Shown: positions 12,935 to 24,375, numbered from the stretch's first letter. The stretch: DNA of 64,000 nt from Pempheris klunzingeri (GCF_042242105.1 NC_092020.1:25010842-25074841), one strand, 5' to 3'. The notes: generated by a model from the letters alone, not told the origin. Program-made: numbers and translations.

Positions 12935-15900
12935 CTAAGAATCAGTTTTTTTTTTAAAGTATTTGTTAATAAATGCAGCCAGCAGGTCTCTGTACGGCGT
13001 GTCTGATCGGTTAGTTCGGAGTTTGAGCATTTTGTGGACCGCAGGAGAACGGAGGAAGAGGTTGTGGCTGAATCCCACCAGGCTGGAGGTGAACCAGTAC
13101 AGAGCCATGGACTGGGAGGGGGAGGAAACAGAAAACAAAGTGATTTTAGAGAATCAGTGCGGCTGCAGGCTTTGGTTCAGGTAGCGCTCTCTTCAAACAC
13201 ACCAGACCCCATTGACAAAAGGACTAATTTTACCTTGCACGATATGGGAGAGGCTGGTCTGGTTGCTGTGACTTTGGTGAATTGACACGTTAATTTGGAT
13301 TCAAACTAAGTTTTTAAAACAGCAAAGTCGCACATTAACACCAACAAACTAACCGATCAAGGCAGCAGTAGACCAGCAATTCCTGTATTCTGTAATATAA
13401 AATTACTGTTTTTACCAATGGAGTCTGGTGGCTTCAAATCATGATGATGTATGAAGCTGTTTTGTCACATATTTTACCTTTATCACATATATGCACCTTC
13501 TGCAATTTGGATATTGCGATGTTTGATAAAATTTTTATTGATTGTTCACACCTAATCTGGACTGATCTGGAGTCAGGTCTCGCTTCAGGTCTCAGTCACT
13601 GTAAAGACTTGCAGCAGAAACATGTTTCCAGAGTTTGAGCTGCAGATTCCAGTCTCTGACAGATAACACATGCCTGCGTGTGCTTAATCTGATGAAGGCA
13701 TGTACATGTGTGATGCTGGCAAGAACGAACACAGGACGCTGGCGGGAATGTGTGGACGTCTGACAGAACTCGACTCAACATGTTCGGGGGAAAAAACTCA
13801 AAGATTCATCAACCCAACAGATCTGAACATGAAACCTCCATTAGCGTCTCCTCTGTCTGTATGTCAGCCTGGTGTCACTCCAAACTGAACCAGCCAGCTG
13901 CTCGGATTTTATTTGATTTCATATCACATCATGTCAGACCATCCCTTAAAAGGTTAACTCCGGTATTTTTAAACTGGGGCCTATTTTTCAAATATATTTT
14001 TGGGTTCATTTTAAGTGTCTGACAACATTATGGAAATGATTCCTGCAGAGATTGTTAAACCAAAAACAGCAGTTATATCGCTCTCTTCAACCACACCAGA
14101 CTCCATTGACAAAAACGTGTATTTTACATGGTAGTTGTTAAGTCTACTCCTGTATTGATAAGTTAGTTTATTTATGTTATTGTGTGACTTGGATGTTTTA
14201 AAGGAGTAATTCGGGTGCAACATAGTGTTTGTGTAACACACAATAAGACAAAAAATGAGGCAACGGTAGACCAGCCACTCCTGTGTTCGGCAAGGTAAAA
14301 TCACTGTTTACGTCAATGGAGTTTGGTGGGTTTAATGTCAAAGCCAAAATATGTAAAAACACCGGACGTATCCTTTAACTCACTGAGGGGACTGTAGCAG
14401 CAATGGGGATCATCAGCACGGAGAAAACTCGGATAAAGTTCGTCATAAACCTTTGTAACCGAGACGGGTTGACTCTCTGAAGAGAAAACACCTGAAGAAG
14501 AACAGAAAGAAGAAGAGAGGAGGGTTAGTTTAGATGACGTCGCCAGGTCAGGTGATCACACAGCTGCTGAGCAGACTGACCTCTACGACGAACAGGTTGG
14601 TGAGTCCGAGGCAGACAGGTAGGATCCAGGTGGAGTCAGGTAAGGTGAGGTCAGGGAACCACAGGCCGCCTCCTGCTGCCAGATCAGACTGCAGCGCTGC
14701 AGAAAACACAGTTTACTTTTAGTCAAAGGCAGTAAGTCCTGGTCCAGGACTGATCCAGGGTCAGTGAGAACTTAAGGACTGGCCCACCGTGGTTATCATG
14801 GTTTTCTATTTTTCATTAGTTTTTATTTTCATTTTGTTTAGTTTCTTTTCTAAAGTCTAGTCAACTAAACTAAAGTCAACTAAAGTGTTTTAGTTTGAAG
14901 GCTGGTTATAGTTAAAGGATAGCTGGGCCATATTTTAGGTTTGAAATGACTGGAAGGTACAAAAACCTTTGAAATTAGTCCTTTTAGATCCTTTTTGTTT
15001 AATAAGAAACAGCTGTTGTAAACCTGCTTTTCAAACCCGCCAGACTCCATTGACAAAAATGTTAATTTTGCAGAACACTTGAATGGCTGGTCTACTGCTG
15101 CCTTGATCTATCAGTTTGTTTGTTTTATTGTTTTTTTGTTACGCACCTTTTTTGTTGGATCTGAACTAACCCTTTAAAACACCAAAATCACACAAGAATA
15201 CAAACAACCGAGACAACAGTAGACCAGCAGCTCCCGTGTAAAATCAGCATTTTTGTCAATGGAGTCTGGTGGCCTTGAAGAGACCGATATAACAGCTGTT
15301 AATGGTTTTAAAAAAAGGATCTTACAGGTCTGTCTCAGCAAGAATCCTTTTCACATATTGTTGTCAGACCCCAATCAGTTGTCCAAAAGGATTATGTTGA
15401 GGCCATTTCAGCCTGTTTGCCGCCTGTTCTCAGCTGTCGACTGAGCGGTTGTAGTACCCATCAGTCATTTTGACAACAAAAACATCAGAGTTATTCGTTC
15501 ACTGTGATAACCTTGGTCCAGTCTCAGTGTTCGCTTACCAGACTGGTCCATACTCAGGTTTCTGAGGGCCAGAGAGATGCTGATCCACAGGGGCAGCTGA
15601 ACCCAGACCAGCGCACTGGCTTTGAAGGGGTGACAGTTGTCTCTGACGTAGAGCTGAGAAACAATACGACGCAGATTCTTCTTGAACTGGAGCCTGAACA
15701 GAAACAACAGGGAGCACAGAGCAGCGTGACGATGATGATGATGATGATGATGATGATGACATTATCTGGTTGGTAGTGCAGCAGCATCATGGTGGTTACT
15801 GATGCTGCATTTGTTCCTGTGACGCTGTGATTTCTGCGAGATCAACAACCACCCTTGATTTTCTGCTTTAATCTCTTCACTGTAACCAGCAGTGTCACAC

Positions 15901-18900
15901 TTGATCTTATCATCAGGGGAGGGGGGGGCTCTGTTAGCTGCCCTGTTAGCTTAGCTCTCAGCCTAGACTAGTTATATACAGCAAATTATCTCATTTCAGA
16001 AGAATACATGTATTATGAATCATACTCTTATAGGTTCATTTACATTTGTGCAAAGCAGTTAAATGTCTATTTATGTGGAAGAACATGAGAGCAGTGGGAA
16101 AACCACATTCCTGGTGTGTGTTGACATACTTGGCATTCCTATGTACTTGATTTTGTTTAAAAACAGCTGAAAAGTGAGTGGAGTTTGGTCTCTAACGGAT
16201 TCTTCTTTCTCAGAGCAGGATAAAGGTCACGAAGTCTCCATGTGGAAGCTTCCTGTTGGCGTTCGCCTGACTTTGAATGAATCTACAGATCAGATAAGAA
16301 GCACAGCTGCGCTCTGATTCTCACCGGCACTGCTTCTCCGTCCAGCCTCTCTCTTTCGCTCGGACCGAAATTTCGTACCGAAGCCTCTTCGCCAGCGCCG
16401 AGATCTCCGCCTGCAGCGCCTCCACCTGCGCATCAAACTGGAGGTTACTATGGTTACCGCCATGGAGGCGAGGCTCCTGTAAACTAATGAGTCTGCGTGT
16501 TTACAGACACCTGGTGAGACATAAACTGTTCAGCCGGGGGAGTCGGATCTGGTCAAGTGTTTTATATCTGTTTGGTTTTCTCAGAGGAAAGAGGAGGAGG
16601 AGGAGAGGAGGAGGAGGAGGAGGTTATCAACATGAAAAGGATGAGGAGAAGCAGATAGGAGGAGGAGGGGAGGAGAGAAGGAATGGGAGTTGAGGAGGAG
16701 ATTAGGGGGAGGAAAGGGAGGCGAGGAGGTGAAGAGAAGCAGTGTGGAGTGCAGGAGGAGTGGAGAAGCGGGGGAGGAGAGGAGGTCAAGGAGAAGATTA
16801 AGAGAAGTGGGAGGGAGGGAGGAAGAAGAGGAGAAGGAGGTGACAAAGGAGAGCTAGGGAGGGGGAGGAGATTATTAAGAGGAGGAAAATGAGAAGGGGG
16901 GAGAGGAGAGTAGGTGAGGAGGAGGAGGAGGAGCTGATGTGTGGATTCCTGAGATATTTCTGGGGACAAAGTCTGATCTGATCTGAGTTCAGATTCACAG
17001 AGCTGAGGCCGGCTGAGCGGCGACAGAGCCACTGATCTCAGCTCAGTTTGTTTTTTCATGGAACCTCTTATCACTGAATCTCGTGTTCAGACTCAAACCA
17101 GCGACACGTGAGCGCGTCCCCAAAACACCGTGGGACTTCCTGTCTGCTGCCGTCGGCCCATCTGATACACTCACAGCCGCTGTTTGAGTCTAAACATGAA
17201 GAAAAATGAAAAACATCAGCAGACGTCTGAGCACCAAACACGCCGTTCGTGTAATTCAGGTAACGAACAAACGTGCTGGAGCCGCCGTGTTTACGTCCTG
17301 CGGGAGCGTTTTGATTGGTCCACTTCATCTGATGGATTAACATCAGCTCCCAGGTCACATGTGCACGTGACGCTCAAACTGTGTACGTGAACTGCAAACA
17401 CAGAGTACGTGTACACGATGTGATTAGCTTTGTCCTTCACTCCCACTATTTAATGATCTGATGCCCTCTGAGGAGCCACTGGTGTTTATTATCACCAGAT
17501 TATCATTATTACTGTTATTAATTATTATTATCATGTTATAGTTACTGTTATTAGTATTATTCTTTGTATTATTATTAATAATTAATAATATTGTTGTTGT
17601 TATTATGCTGGAGACTGTGGAGAGGAGGAGGTGAAGAAGAGGAGGAGAGGAGAAAGAAGAATGCGTGGGAGGAGGAGAAGAGGAAGAAAGGAAGAAAATG
17701 AGAGTAGTGGGAGGTGAAGAAGAGGAGAAGGAGAGGAGACGTGGCAGCATGTTGCCCTCTGGGAAATAAAATAGGAAGAGGAAGAAGAAAGGAGGAGGAG
17801 AGGAGGGGGAGGTGAAGAAGAGGAGAGGAGGAGGTGGAAAGGAATGGGAAGAGGAGGAAGAAGAGGAGAGTAGTGAGAGGTGAACGAGAGGAGGAGGAGA
17901 AAGGGGAGGTGAAGAAAAGGAGGTGGAAAGGAATAGGAAGAGGAGAAAGAAGAATGTATAGGGGGAGAGGAAGAAAGGAAGAAGAGGAGAGTAGTGGGAG
18001 GTGAAGAAGAGGAGGAGGTGGACGTAGCAGCATGTCGCCCTCTGGAGGGGAGGAAGAGGAAGGCAGGAGGAGGAGGAGAGGAGGACTGGAAGAAAGGAAG
18101 ATGAGAGGAGGAGAAGGTGAAGCAGAAGAGAAGTAATGGGAGGTGAAGAAGAGGAGGAGGTGGAGGAAGACGTGGCAGCATGTTGCCCTCTGGAAAAAAA
18201 TAGAAAGAGGAGGAAAGAAAGGTGTAGGAGGAGGAGGGGGGAGGTGAAGAAGATGAGAGGAGGAGGTAAAACGGAAAAAGATGAGAGTAGTGGGAGGTGA
18301 ACAAGAGGGGAGGAGGAGGAGAAAGGGGAGGTGATGAAGAGGAGGAGGTGGCCAAAGAGGTGGCTGCATGTTGCCCTCTGGAAAAAAAAATAGGAAGAAG
18401 AAGAGGAGGAGAGGAGAAAGAAAAAGGGTGGAGGAAGAGGAGGTGAAGAGGAAGATGAGAGGAGGAGAGAAAGAAGAGGTTGCACCATGTCACCCTCTGG
18501 TAAGGAGGAAGAGGAGGAGGAGGAGGAGGAGGAGGAGGAGGAGGCAGCATGTCGCCCCCTGGAGGAGGTGAAGTCCATCACACCATCAGTCACTGCTGCT
18601 GAGTGAGTGTCCACTTTATTAGGAACACTGAGCTAATAGAGCTCAATACTAATCAATTAATCCACAGAGCTGAAGACAAATCAGTCAGTTCAATGATAAG
18701 TGATCGTGAGACTAATTAAAACTAATTAAAACATCATGTCACTCACCCTGGAGATGATGACCACCTGGTAGGCGGCGAGCGGCAGAGTGATGACCGTCCT
18801 GACCGACACCGTCGCCACGACGATGCTGAGCCACCACGGCAGCCCGCTCACCTGCTGCACGCTCGCCAGGAAGTGTTCGCACAGGTGAACCGCCGCAGAG

Positions 18901-19226
18901 TCCGAGAGGCTGCCGTACCAACCGTCTGCACCTGCACCACCACCGCCACCGTCACCTGAGAGCCTCCTGACACCTGGAGGCGTCCAAAGACCGGGGGACG
19001 TCCCAACACTGGACAGTGTCCTGATACCTGACAGCGCCCCGACACCTGAGAGCCTCCTGACACCTGGAGGTGTCCCCAGACCGGGTAAGGTGTGACGGCA
19101 GACTGCAGGAGGTGCAGAGCAGGTGTGACCAGGTGGAGGTGACTTCCTGTTGAACGCAGCAGAGCAGAGTCCTCGGACAGGAAGCTGCAGGACGGTGGAC
19201 CTCACCGACCCCCCCACACTCAACAT
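12935..19226 (-). CDS. cox18: Cytochrome c oxidase assembly protein COX18 (mitochondrial Oxa1/YidC-family insertase)
   Basis: Inner-mitochondrial-membrane insertase that exports the COX2 C-tail. Six coding exons: 18747-19226, 16325-16476, 15539-15693, 14581-14696, 14384-14491 and 12935-13111, giving 1188 nt and 395 residues (human 333). The chosen ATG (19226-19224) follows a likely 3' splice site at 19247/19248 and opens an Arg/Ser/Ala-rich presequence. Visible family blocks: first membrane helix LPWWLSIVVATVSVRTVITL (about 129-148), QLYVRDNCHPFKASALVWVQ, GGGLWFPDLTLPDSTWILP, VFSVLMIPIAATVPS and SMALYWFTSSLVGFSHNL. The extra length comes mainly from residues about 45-100, an imperfect internal repeat ('TPPGVRRLSG' twice, with 'GVGALSGIRTLSSVG' between). 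It is divergent from the selenoprotein T gene. Confidence 0.94.
13165..13440. mobile_element. Fold-back interspersed repeat, copy 2
   Basis: Arms 'ttcaaacacaccagacccca' (about 13193) and its inverse 'ccaatggagtctggtggc' (about 13415) flank a spacer with 'aggcagcagtagaccagcaa'. Same family as copy 1. Confidence 0.65.
14030..14345. mobile_element. Fold-back interspersed repeat, copy 3
   Basis: Contains 'ttatatcgctctcttcaacc' and 'ccagactccattgacaaaaa' near 14075-14115, mirrored by 'gtcaatggagtttggtggg' near 14312-14330. Spacer has 'caacggtagaccagccactc'. Confidence 0.65.
14697..15538 (-). other. cox18 intron 3
   Basis: Mostly occupied by a fold-back repeat (about 14990-15435). No exon signal. 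Confidence 0.6.
14990..15435. mobile_element. Fold-back interspersed repeat, copy 4
   Basis: One of the longest copies: outer 'cagctgttgtaaacctgctt' at about 15011 and inverse 'gatataacagctgttaatgg' at about 15287, inner 'ccagactccattgacaaaaa' at about 15039 and inverse 'tttttgtcaatggagtctgg' at about 15250. Confidence 0.7.
15730..15760. repeat. (GAT)n microsatellite
   Basis: About nine GAT units in cox18 intron 2, which otherwise shows nothing coding (15694-16324). Confidence 0.85.
16574..16935 (+). repeat. Polypurine (GGA/GAG) tract 1
   Basis: Almost pure A/G on the plus strand, built from gga, gag and aggagg words. Confidence 0.9.
17610..18565 (+). repeat. Polypurine tract 2 with a recurring non-purine module
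   Basis: Nearly 1 kb of A/G interrupted at intervals by 'cagcatgttgccctctgg' or close variants (about 17747, 18030, 18176, 18363, 18486 and 18547). This shows a higher-order tandem structure of unequal units of about 60-280 bp rather than simple slippage. Confidence 0.85.
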
Positions 19227-19334
19227 GGTGACCCCCCCCAACCGGCCTGAAACACTGAGACGAAGAGATGACAAACGATTAGTGAAGAAGACGGTTAATA
19301 TCTTCATCATCACATAGTCCTGAACCTGAACACA

Positions 19335-20475
19335 GACCAACTGGGACCATCACAGACCAGTACGGTCTAACAGGGATCATGCCAGACCAGTACAGTCTGA
19401 CAGGGACCATTACAGACCAGTACAGTCTGACAGGGACCATTACAGACCAGTACAGTCTGACAGGGATCATTACAGACCAGCAGGGACCATCACAGACCAA
19501 CGGAAACCATCACAGACCAACAGGGACCAACAGAGATCATCACAGACCAACAGGGACCATTACAGACCACCACAGACCAACAGAGACCATTACAGACCAG
19601 TACAGTCTAACGGGGAAAATTACAGACCAACAGAGACCAACAGGGACCATCGCAGGCCATCACAGACCAACAGGGACCATTACAGACCAACAGGGACCAT
19701 TACAGACCAACAGGGACTATTACAGACCCACAGGGACCATCACAGACCAACAGAGACCATTATAGACCAACAGGGACCATTACAGACCCACAGGGACTAT
19801 TACAGACCGACAGGGACCATCACAGACCAACAGAGACCATTACAGACCAACAGGGACCATTACAGACCAACAGGGACCATTACATACCAGCAGGGACCAT
19901 TACAGACCAACAGGGACCATTACAGACCAGCAGGGACCATTACAGACCAACAGGGACCATTACAGACCAACAGAGACCATTACAGACCAACAGGGACCAT
20001 TACAGACTAACAGGGACCATTACAGACCAGCAGGGACCATTACAGACCAACAGGGACCATTACAGACCAACAGAGACCATTATAGACCAACAGGGACCAT
20101 TACAGACCCACAGGGACTATTACAGACCCACAGGGACCATCACAGACCAACAGAGACCATCACAGACCAACAGGGACCATTACAGACCAGCAGGGACCAT
20201 TACAGACCAGCAGGGACCATTACAGACCAGCAGGGACCATTACAGACCAACAGGGACCATTACAGACCAACAGGGACCATTACAGACCAGCAGGGACCAT
20301 TACAGACCAACAGGGACCATTACAGACCAGCAGGGACCATTACAGACCAACAGGGACCATTACAGACCAACAGAGACCATTACAGACCAGCAGGGACCAT
20401 TACAGACTAACAGGGACCATTACAGACTAACAGGGACCATTACAGACCAACAGAGACCATTACAGACCAACACAG
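19335..20475. repeat. 20-bp minisatellite, about 57 copies
   Basis: Unit 'accattacagaccaacaggg' with frequent aac/agc and ggg/gag variants, kept in a perfect 20-base register (three units per 60 bases) for over 1.1 kb. It lies just upstream of the cox18 coding exon, probably inside its 5' UTR intron. Apparent reading frames here are artefacts. Confidence 0.97.
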
Positions 20476-20621
20476 TAAACTGGATGTTTTATATTTGAAT
20501 TAAACTAAAACTAAAGCAGCAGAATTACTGTTATTAAAACGTTATTATTGCTCCTGAAGCTAAGGCTGAGCAGAAACACGGTCCGTCTGTCTAAACAGCT
20601 AAAAACAAGACCTGGACGTAC

Positions 20622-20770
20622 CTGCGTGACGTCAGCCCTCAGGTGACCTGTCTCCGCTGTGTAGAAACTCTGATTTTCTTCTGTGTGTTTTATTCTGTCA
20701 CCTTCATCCCTCCATCCGCCGGCAGCACAGCGTCCCGCAGATATGACGTCACAGTGTTTACCGACGCGTG
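20622..20770 (-). promoter_or_regulatory. cox18: Probable cox18 promoter and non-coding first exon with two CRE sites
   Basis: On the minus strand a donor ACGCAG|GTACGT at 20622/20621 could pair with the acceptor at 19248/19247 just upstream of the cox18 ATG, removing the 20-bp array. The segment is CpG-richer than its surroundings and holds two perfect palindromic CRE/ATF sites TGACGTCA (20627-20634 and 20744-20751) and a nearby TGACGTA half-type site (about 20781). The exon's 5' end is not defined by sequence. Confidence 0.5.
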
Positions 20771-21700
20771 TCGGCCAAATGTGACGTATAGAAGGGGGCC
20801 GTTGAAAATATAAAAAATATATGTGTAAATAAAAGCAAACAAACATTATTAATGAGGTGGAAACGTGTCACAAAAACTGAAAATTATCAGCGAATAGACG
20901 AAGATTTACCGGAAACTTAGCCGGGATTCAACCGGAAAAATGACAACCAGACCTTCACAATAAAAGACTCATTAATGTGTAGAGTTGTAACTGTTTTCCT
21001 CGACGGCAAAATGAGCGCATTTTAAAATTATACACATATATTCGTGTTATACATTTCTGAGACAGTGGTTTTACTTACTGAATGTAATATTCACATAATG
21101 ATTGGCAAACATTCAGTGTAATTCGGACAACAACATAATCATATATTATGTGTAATAAAGATATTACAAAGTTATTCAGGAAACTCAAATTAAAAACCTA
21201 GAGGTGGAAGAAATATTCAGATCCTGTAATTAAGTTCAAATAGCTTAGCGACAAAAATACTCCCATCACAAGTAAAAAAGTAAAAATATCGGCACGATGT
21301 CCTTAAAAACAAAAATGTACTTATTACATAGCACAATGAGTCATATAAACATATGGTATTAGTTTATTATCGCCAATACTTAAATGTATAAGAAGCTTTT
21401 TAATATTGTAGCCGGTCAGGCTGGAGGTAATTGTTAATACTTCATATAGTGTGGCAGATTAATTGATTAAAATGCATCATACTTTAAAACCTTATTAAAT
21501 GTTTAATGTGTAGAATCAGAAGAGTAAGGAGTAACTACAGCTGTCAGATATATGTGGTGCAGTAAAAAAAAACCTACTTTACAGTATTTCCCCCTGAAAT
21601 GTAGTACAGTTTAAGTATTAAGTGAAAGTAGAGAGAAATGCTCATGTAAAGCACAAGAATAAAAGAAACTTCCTCTGCTCTTTTATTGTGAAGAGTCTAC
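20771..21700. other. AT-rich spacer in the cox18-selenot divergent interval
   Basis: Nothing coding or repetitive beyond short A/T runs is seen. The last 100 bases lead into the selenot promoter. Confidence 0.5.
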
Positions 21701-21780
21701 CCGGAAGTGCTGCAGTGGATAATCTTGTTTCCGGACAGATCAGTCCCCCCCCCCTCCCCGTCACCTGTCAGACAGTAGAC
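21701..21780 (+). promoter_or_regulatory. selenot promoter-proximal region
   Basis: Contains CCGGAAGTG (21701-21709, ETS/GABP consensus) and TTTCCGG at about 21729 (reverse ETS core), within 80 nt of the ATG. Such TATA-less ETS-driven starts are typical of housekeeping genes. Inferred from motifs only. Confidence 0.4.
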
Positions 21781-23977
21781 ATGGCGGAGTACAGCCAGGC
21801 GGGCCTCCTGGCGGCCCTGCTCCTCTTCACGGCCCTCACGGTCCGGGACGTTTACCTCGGCAGATCGAGCCCGCAGCGCGGACACCAGGCGGCCGACAGC
21901 CCCGGCTTATCCCCGGACACCCTGCAGGACTCAGAGCCCGGGAAACCCGCTAAGGCCTCCATGTACACCGGGCCAGTGCTCAGGTTCCAGTACTGGTGAG
22001 TGGGTTAGCATGGAGGCTAACTGCTAACTGCTGTTTACGGCTACCAGAGCTGTGCTAACAGTGAGCTAACAATTAGCATCATGAGATTATCTCTCTATGG
22101 GGAACATTTATGTCAGAGATGAGGCTTTAACATGCTTCTGTCTCAACACTAAACACGTAGAAACGTCTGAATTATTAAATAAAACATGTTTAAACGTGCC
22201 TAAAGTACATTTGTAACCGTGTCTCCAGTTTTATTATGGTGAAGCTCATTGTGCACTTGTTACAAAATGGTTTCCACTAAAGTTCATAATCTGGTTTAGA
22301 TTATTTCAAGGCTGCAGACATGCAGGTTCAGGTGTGACACCATCCTCTGAAGCTCTGAAGACACTACAGGTGTTATCAGGACATTTATATCTGTTAAAAT
22401 TCATAATAGTAATAATAATATATTGATAAATTATAAATATAAATGATGATATAAAAGAATAATTTATGTTCAAACTGGGATGTGCACCTGTCAGAAGACA
22501 CAGCTTTTCAGTGTGAGGAAGTTAATCATGTTGGATCCCACCTGACAGGTGTCCCCCTGTGTGTTGTCAGTATCTCCTGAGGTTACAGTAAGGTGTTCCA
22601 GGAGTACTCTCGGGCCATCAGCCAGCTGTACCCGGACATCCGCATCGAGGGAGAAAACTACCCGCCGACCCCCTTCAACAGGTGAGTCCTGACGTCACCA
22701 AACCACCTGAGCCAGAGCTCTCTATAAACTCAGACTACTGGCCACCTTCAAGTCCAGCAGAATAATAGAAATAAAATGGCTTTTACAAGCTTTGCTTCAC
22801 TACATGTGTGTGTTTTACAACCACTAGTCTTTGTTTCAAGTTTTGGGCTTTGTGTCGTTTATTTTTAAAATCTATCTGATGATTTACAGACGTGTCTTAT
22901 AACATGTGAGTCTATGGAAAGAAATCTTTTTAGTCCCAACACGCCGTTGTTGTAATTGCACGGTTTGGCCACTATGTAAAATTGGCTTCAAAGCCTTGGG
23001 AGCACTTCCTGGGGCCTTGGCCTGAATCAATGTACGAATTAATTAATCATCTTTGATCACAGCGTGTTCATTTACAGCAGAGGCGTCTGTCAGAAGCATC
23101 GCAAACACGCACTACGACGGGCAGCGTTGTCATAGTAACGGGCCTGTGTCATTATTTTACTACTTAAAATGCCCCTCAAATTAATATCAGATGCCCCAAA
23201 TCATGTTTTAAAAACTAAGATATGATGTAATGAAGCTTCCTGCAGTAACAGGAAGGTTTTTATCTGCACATTCACTTAAGATCAGTGTATGTGAGGGATT
23301 AGTGGCGTCAGAGAGTGTCGCCACAGTCTGAGGTGACACCAGCCAGCCTGCACCGGTAAAACCAAATCTCTCCCCTCAGGTGTGTCGGCAACCTCTTCTC
23401 CTACCTGAAGCTCCTCTCCATCCTGCTCATCGTCAGCGGTCAGAATCCCTTCGTCCTCCTCGGCCTCGACACTCCCAGAGCCTGGACCTGGAGTCAGGAC
23501 AACAAGGTACCCGTTTCCGCGGCAACGGATGCCTCCGCTGGTCGCCACGGCAGCAGGTTTAACTCCCGGCGCTGTTTTGTTTCTGTCGTTTTTGTCAGAT
23601 CTTCTCCTGCCTGATGGCCTTCTTCCTGTGTAACATGATGGAGACCCACTTCCTGTCTACGGGAGCCTTCGAGGTCACTCTGAACGGTGAGTTTTGATTG
23701 GTCCAAAACATGACACCACTGTGAAAGAGGAGTTCTGATTGGAGGAGGGGATGAAGTAGAGAGAGTGGAGCAGCTGGAGAAGGTGTTTTTTTGTCTCCTC
23801 TCTGTTACTTCCTGGTGTAACAGTGTTTTTTGTCCCCTCCCCCTTCAACTCTCAGACGTGCCCGTGTGGTCGAAGCTTCAGTCGGGGTACGTCCCAAACA
23901 TGCAGGAGATGTTCCAGATCCTTGACAACCACCTGAAGATGAACCAGGTGGATCCCATGAGCTTCTCCTCCACGTAG
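21781..23977 (+). CDS. selenot: Selenoprotein T (thioredoxin-like, contains selenocysteine)
   Basis: ER thioredoxin-fold oxidoreductase. Five coding exons: 21781-21995, 22571-22681, 23380-23506, 23599-23686 and 23856-23977, with stop TAG at 23975-23977. They total 663 nt and 220 residues (human 195). The frame passes through a TGA at 22578-22580 that reads as selenocysteine in C72-I-S-U75-G-Y, the conserved SelT CxxU redox site. Further family blocks are YPDIRIEGENYPPTPFNR, FFLCNMMETHFLSTGAFEVT and DVPVWSKLQSGYVPNMQE. The N-terminus has a hydrophobic signal/anchor (LLAALLLFTALTV) followed by a Pro/Ser-rich spacer. Fish carry several selenot genes. The long, divergent N-terminus suggests the selenot2 type, but that is not certain. 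A SECIS element lies in the 3' UTR. Confidence 0.95.
22578..22580 (+). other. selenot: In-frame UGA selenocysteine codon
   Basis: Second exon begins T ATC TCC TGA GGT TAC. TGA sits exactly where SelT proteins have Sec (C-x-x-U), and the frame stays conserved on both sides. It is therefore recoding, not a nonsense mutation. Confidence 0.95.
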
Positions 23978-24119
23978 AGGTGCACACACAGGTAAGCAAA
24001 CACACAGGTAAACAGCAGCGTCACACTGACCCTGTCACCTGTCTCCTCTCATCTGTGTGTGTCTCTCTCTTCAGTTGTGCTGCGTTCAGGTGTCCCGGCT
24101 CAGTGGGACGTTCAGCCGC

Positions 24120-24183
24120 TGGCGTTAATGAAGGTTCGGCCTTAAAGCAGACTCTGCGGGGCCCAGCCGGATGTCCCCCGCCA
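24120..24183 (+). ncRNA. SECIS element (form 2-like)
   Basis: Helix 1 TGGCG (24120-24124) pairs CGCCA (24179-24183). The quartet strands are ATGA (24128-24131) and GGAT (24169-24172). Helix 2 GGTTCGGCC (24133-24141) pairs GGCCCAGCC (24160-24168) with one C-C mismatch. The conserved unpaired AAA is at 24144-24146, twelve bases after ATGA. A mini-hairpin GCAG/CTGC (24147-24150, 24154-24157) caps the loop, as in form 2 SECIS. It lies in the 3' UTR of the gene with the in-frame UGA. Confidence 0.9.
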
Positions 24184-24368
24184 CAAAACGAGCGCTCCCG
24201 CTGCGTCGGATCACAGCTCAGCACTATAGTACCCATAATGCACTGTTAGCACGGGTGGAGTCAGCTGTACTGACAGACTGACGACTCTACTGGACTCTAC
24301 TGGCTCGTGTTGGATCAGCTTGATTTTTATTTATTTAGTTTGAGGGTCAGTTTGTTCAGCAGGAGCAG

Positions 24369-24374
24369 AATAAA
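24369..24374 (+). terminator. Polyadenylation signal of selenot
   Basis: AATAAA about 190 nt downstream of the SECIS element. Confidence 0.6.
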
Positions 24375-24375
24375 C

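Larger units (their letters stand above)
13112..14383 (-). other. cox18 intron 5 (last intron)
   Basis: Holds two fold-back repeat copies (about 13165-13440 and 14030-14345). No exon could be supported between them. Confidence 0.6.
16477..18746 (-). other. Large intron after the first coding exon of cox18
   Basis: Dominated by two strongly strand-biased purine tracts (about 16574-16935 and 17610-18565), separated by unique sequence containing no recognisable exon. Long reading frames on the pyrimidine strand are by-products of the composition. Confidence 0.75.
24075..24375 (+). other. selenot: selenot 3' UTR exon
   Basis: A likely 3' UTR intron: donor CAG|GTAAGC at 23991/23992 after the stop, acceptor TTCAG| at 24074. 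The following segment carries the SECIS stem-loop and ends near AATAAA at 24369-24374. Confidence 0.6.

Noticed and set aside
17424-18614. Long open frames (up to 396 codons) on the minus strand
   Set aside because: They are products of the pyrimidine-rich strand lacking stop codons. Several frames are open at once and the residues are only Ser/Pro/Leu/Phe.
19379-19765. Open frame through the 20-bp satellite
   Set aside because: The unit length is not a multiple of three but keeps few stops. Composition repeats only and no homology.
22578-22580. Premature stop in the selenot frame suggesting a pseudogene
   Set aside because: It is at the exact Sec position of SelT, the rest of the frame is conserved, and a SECIS is present.
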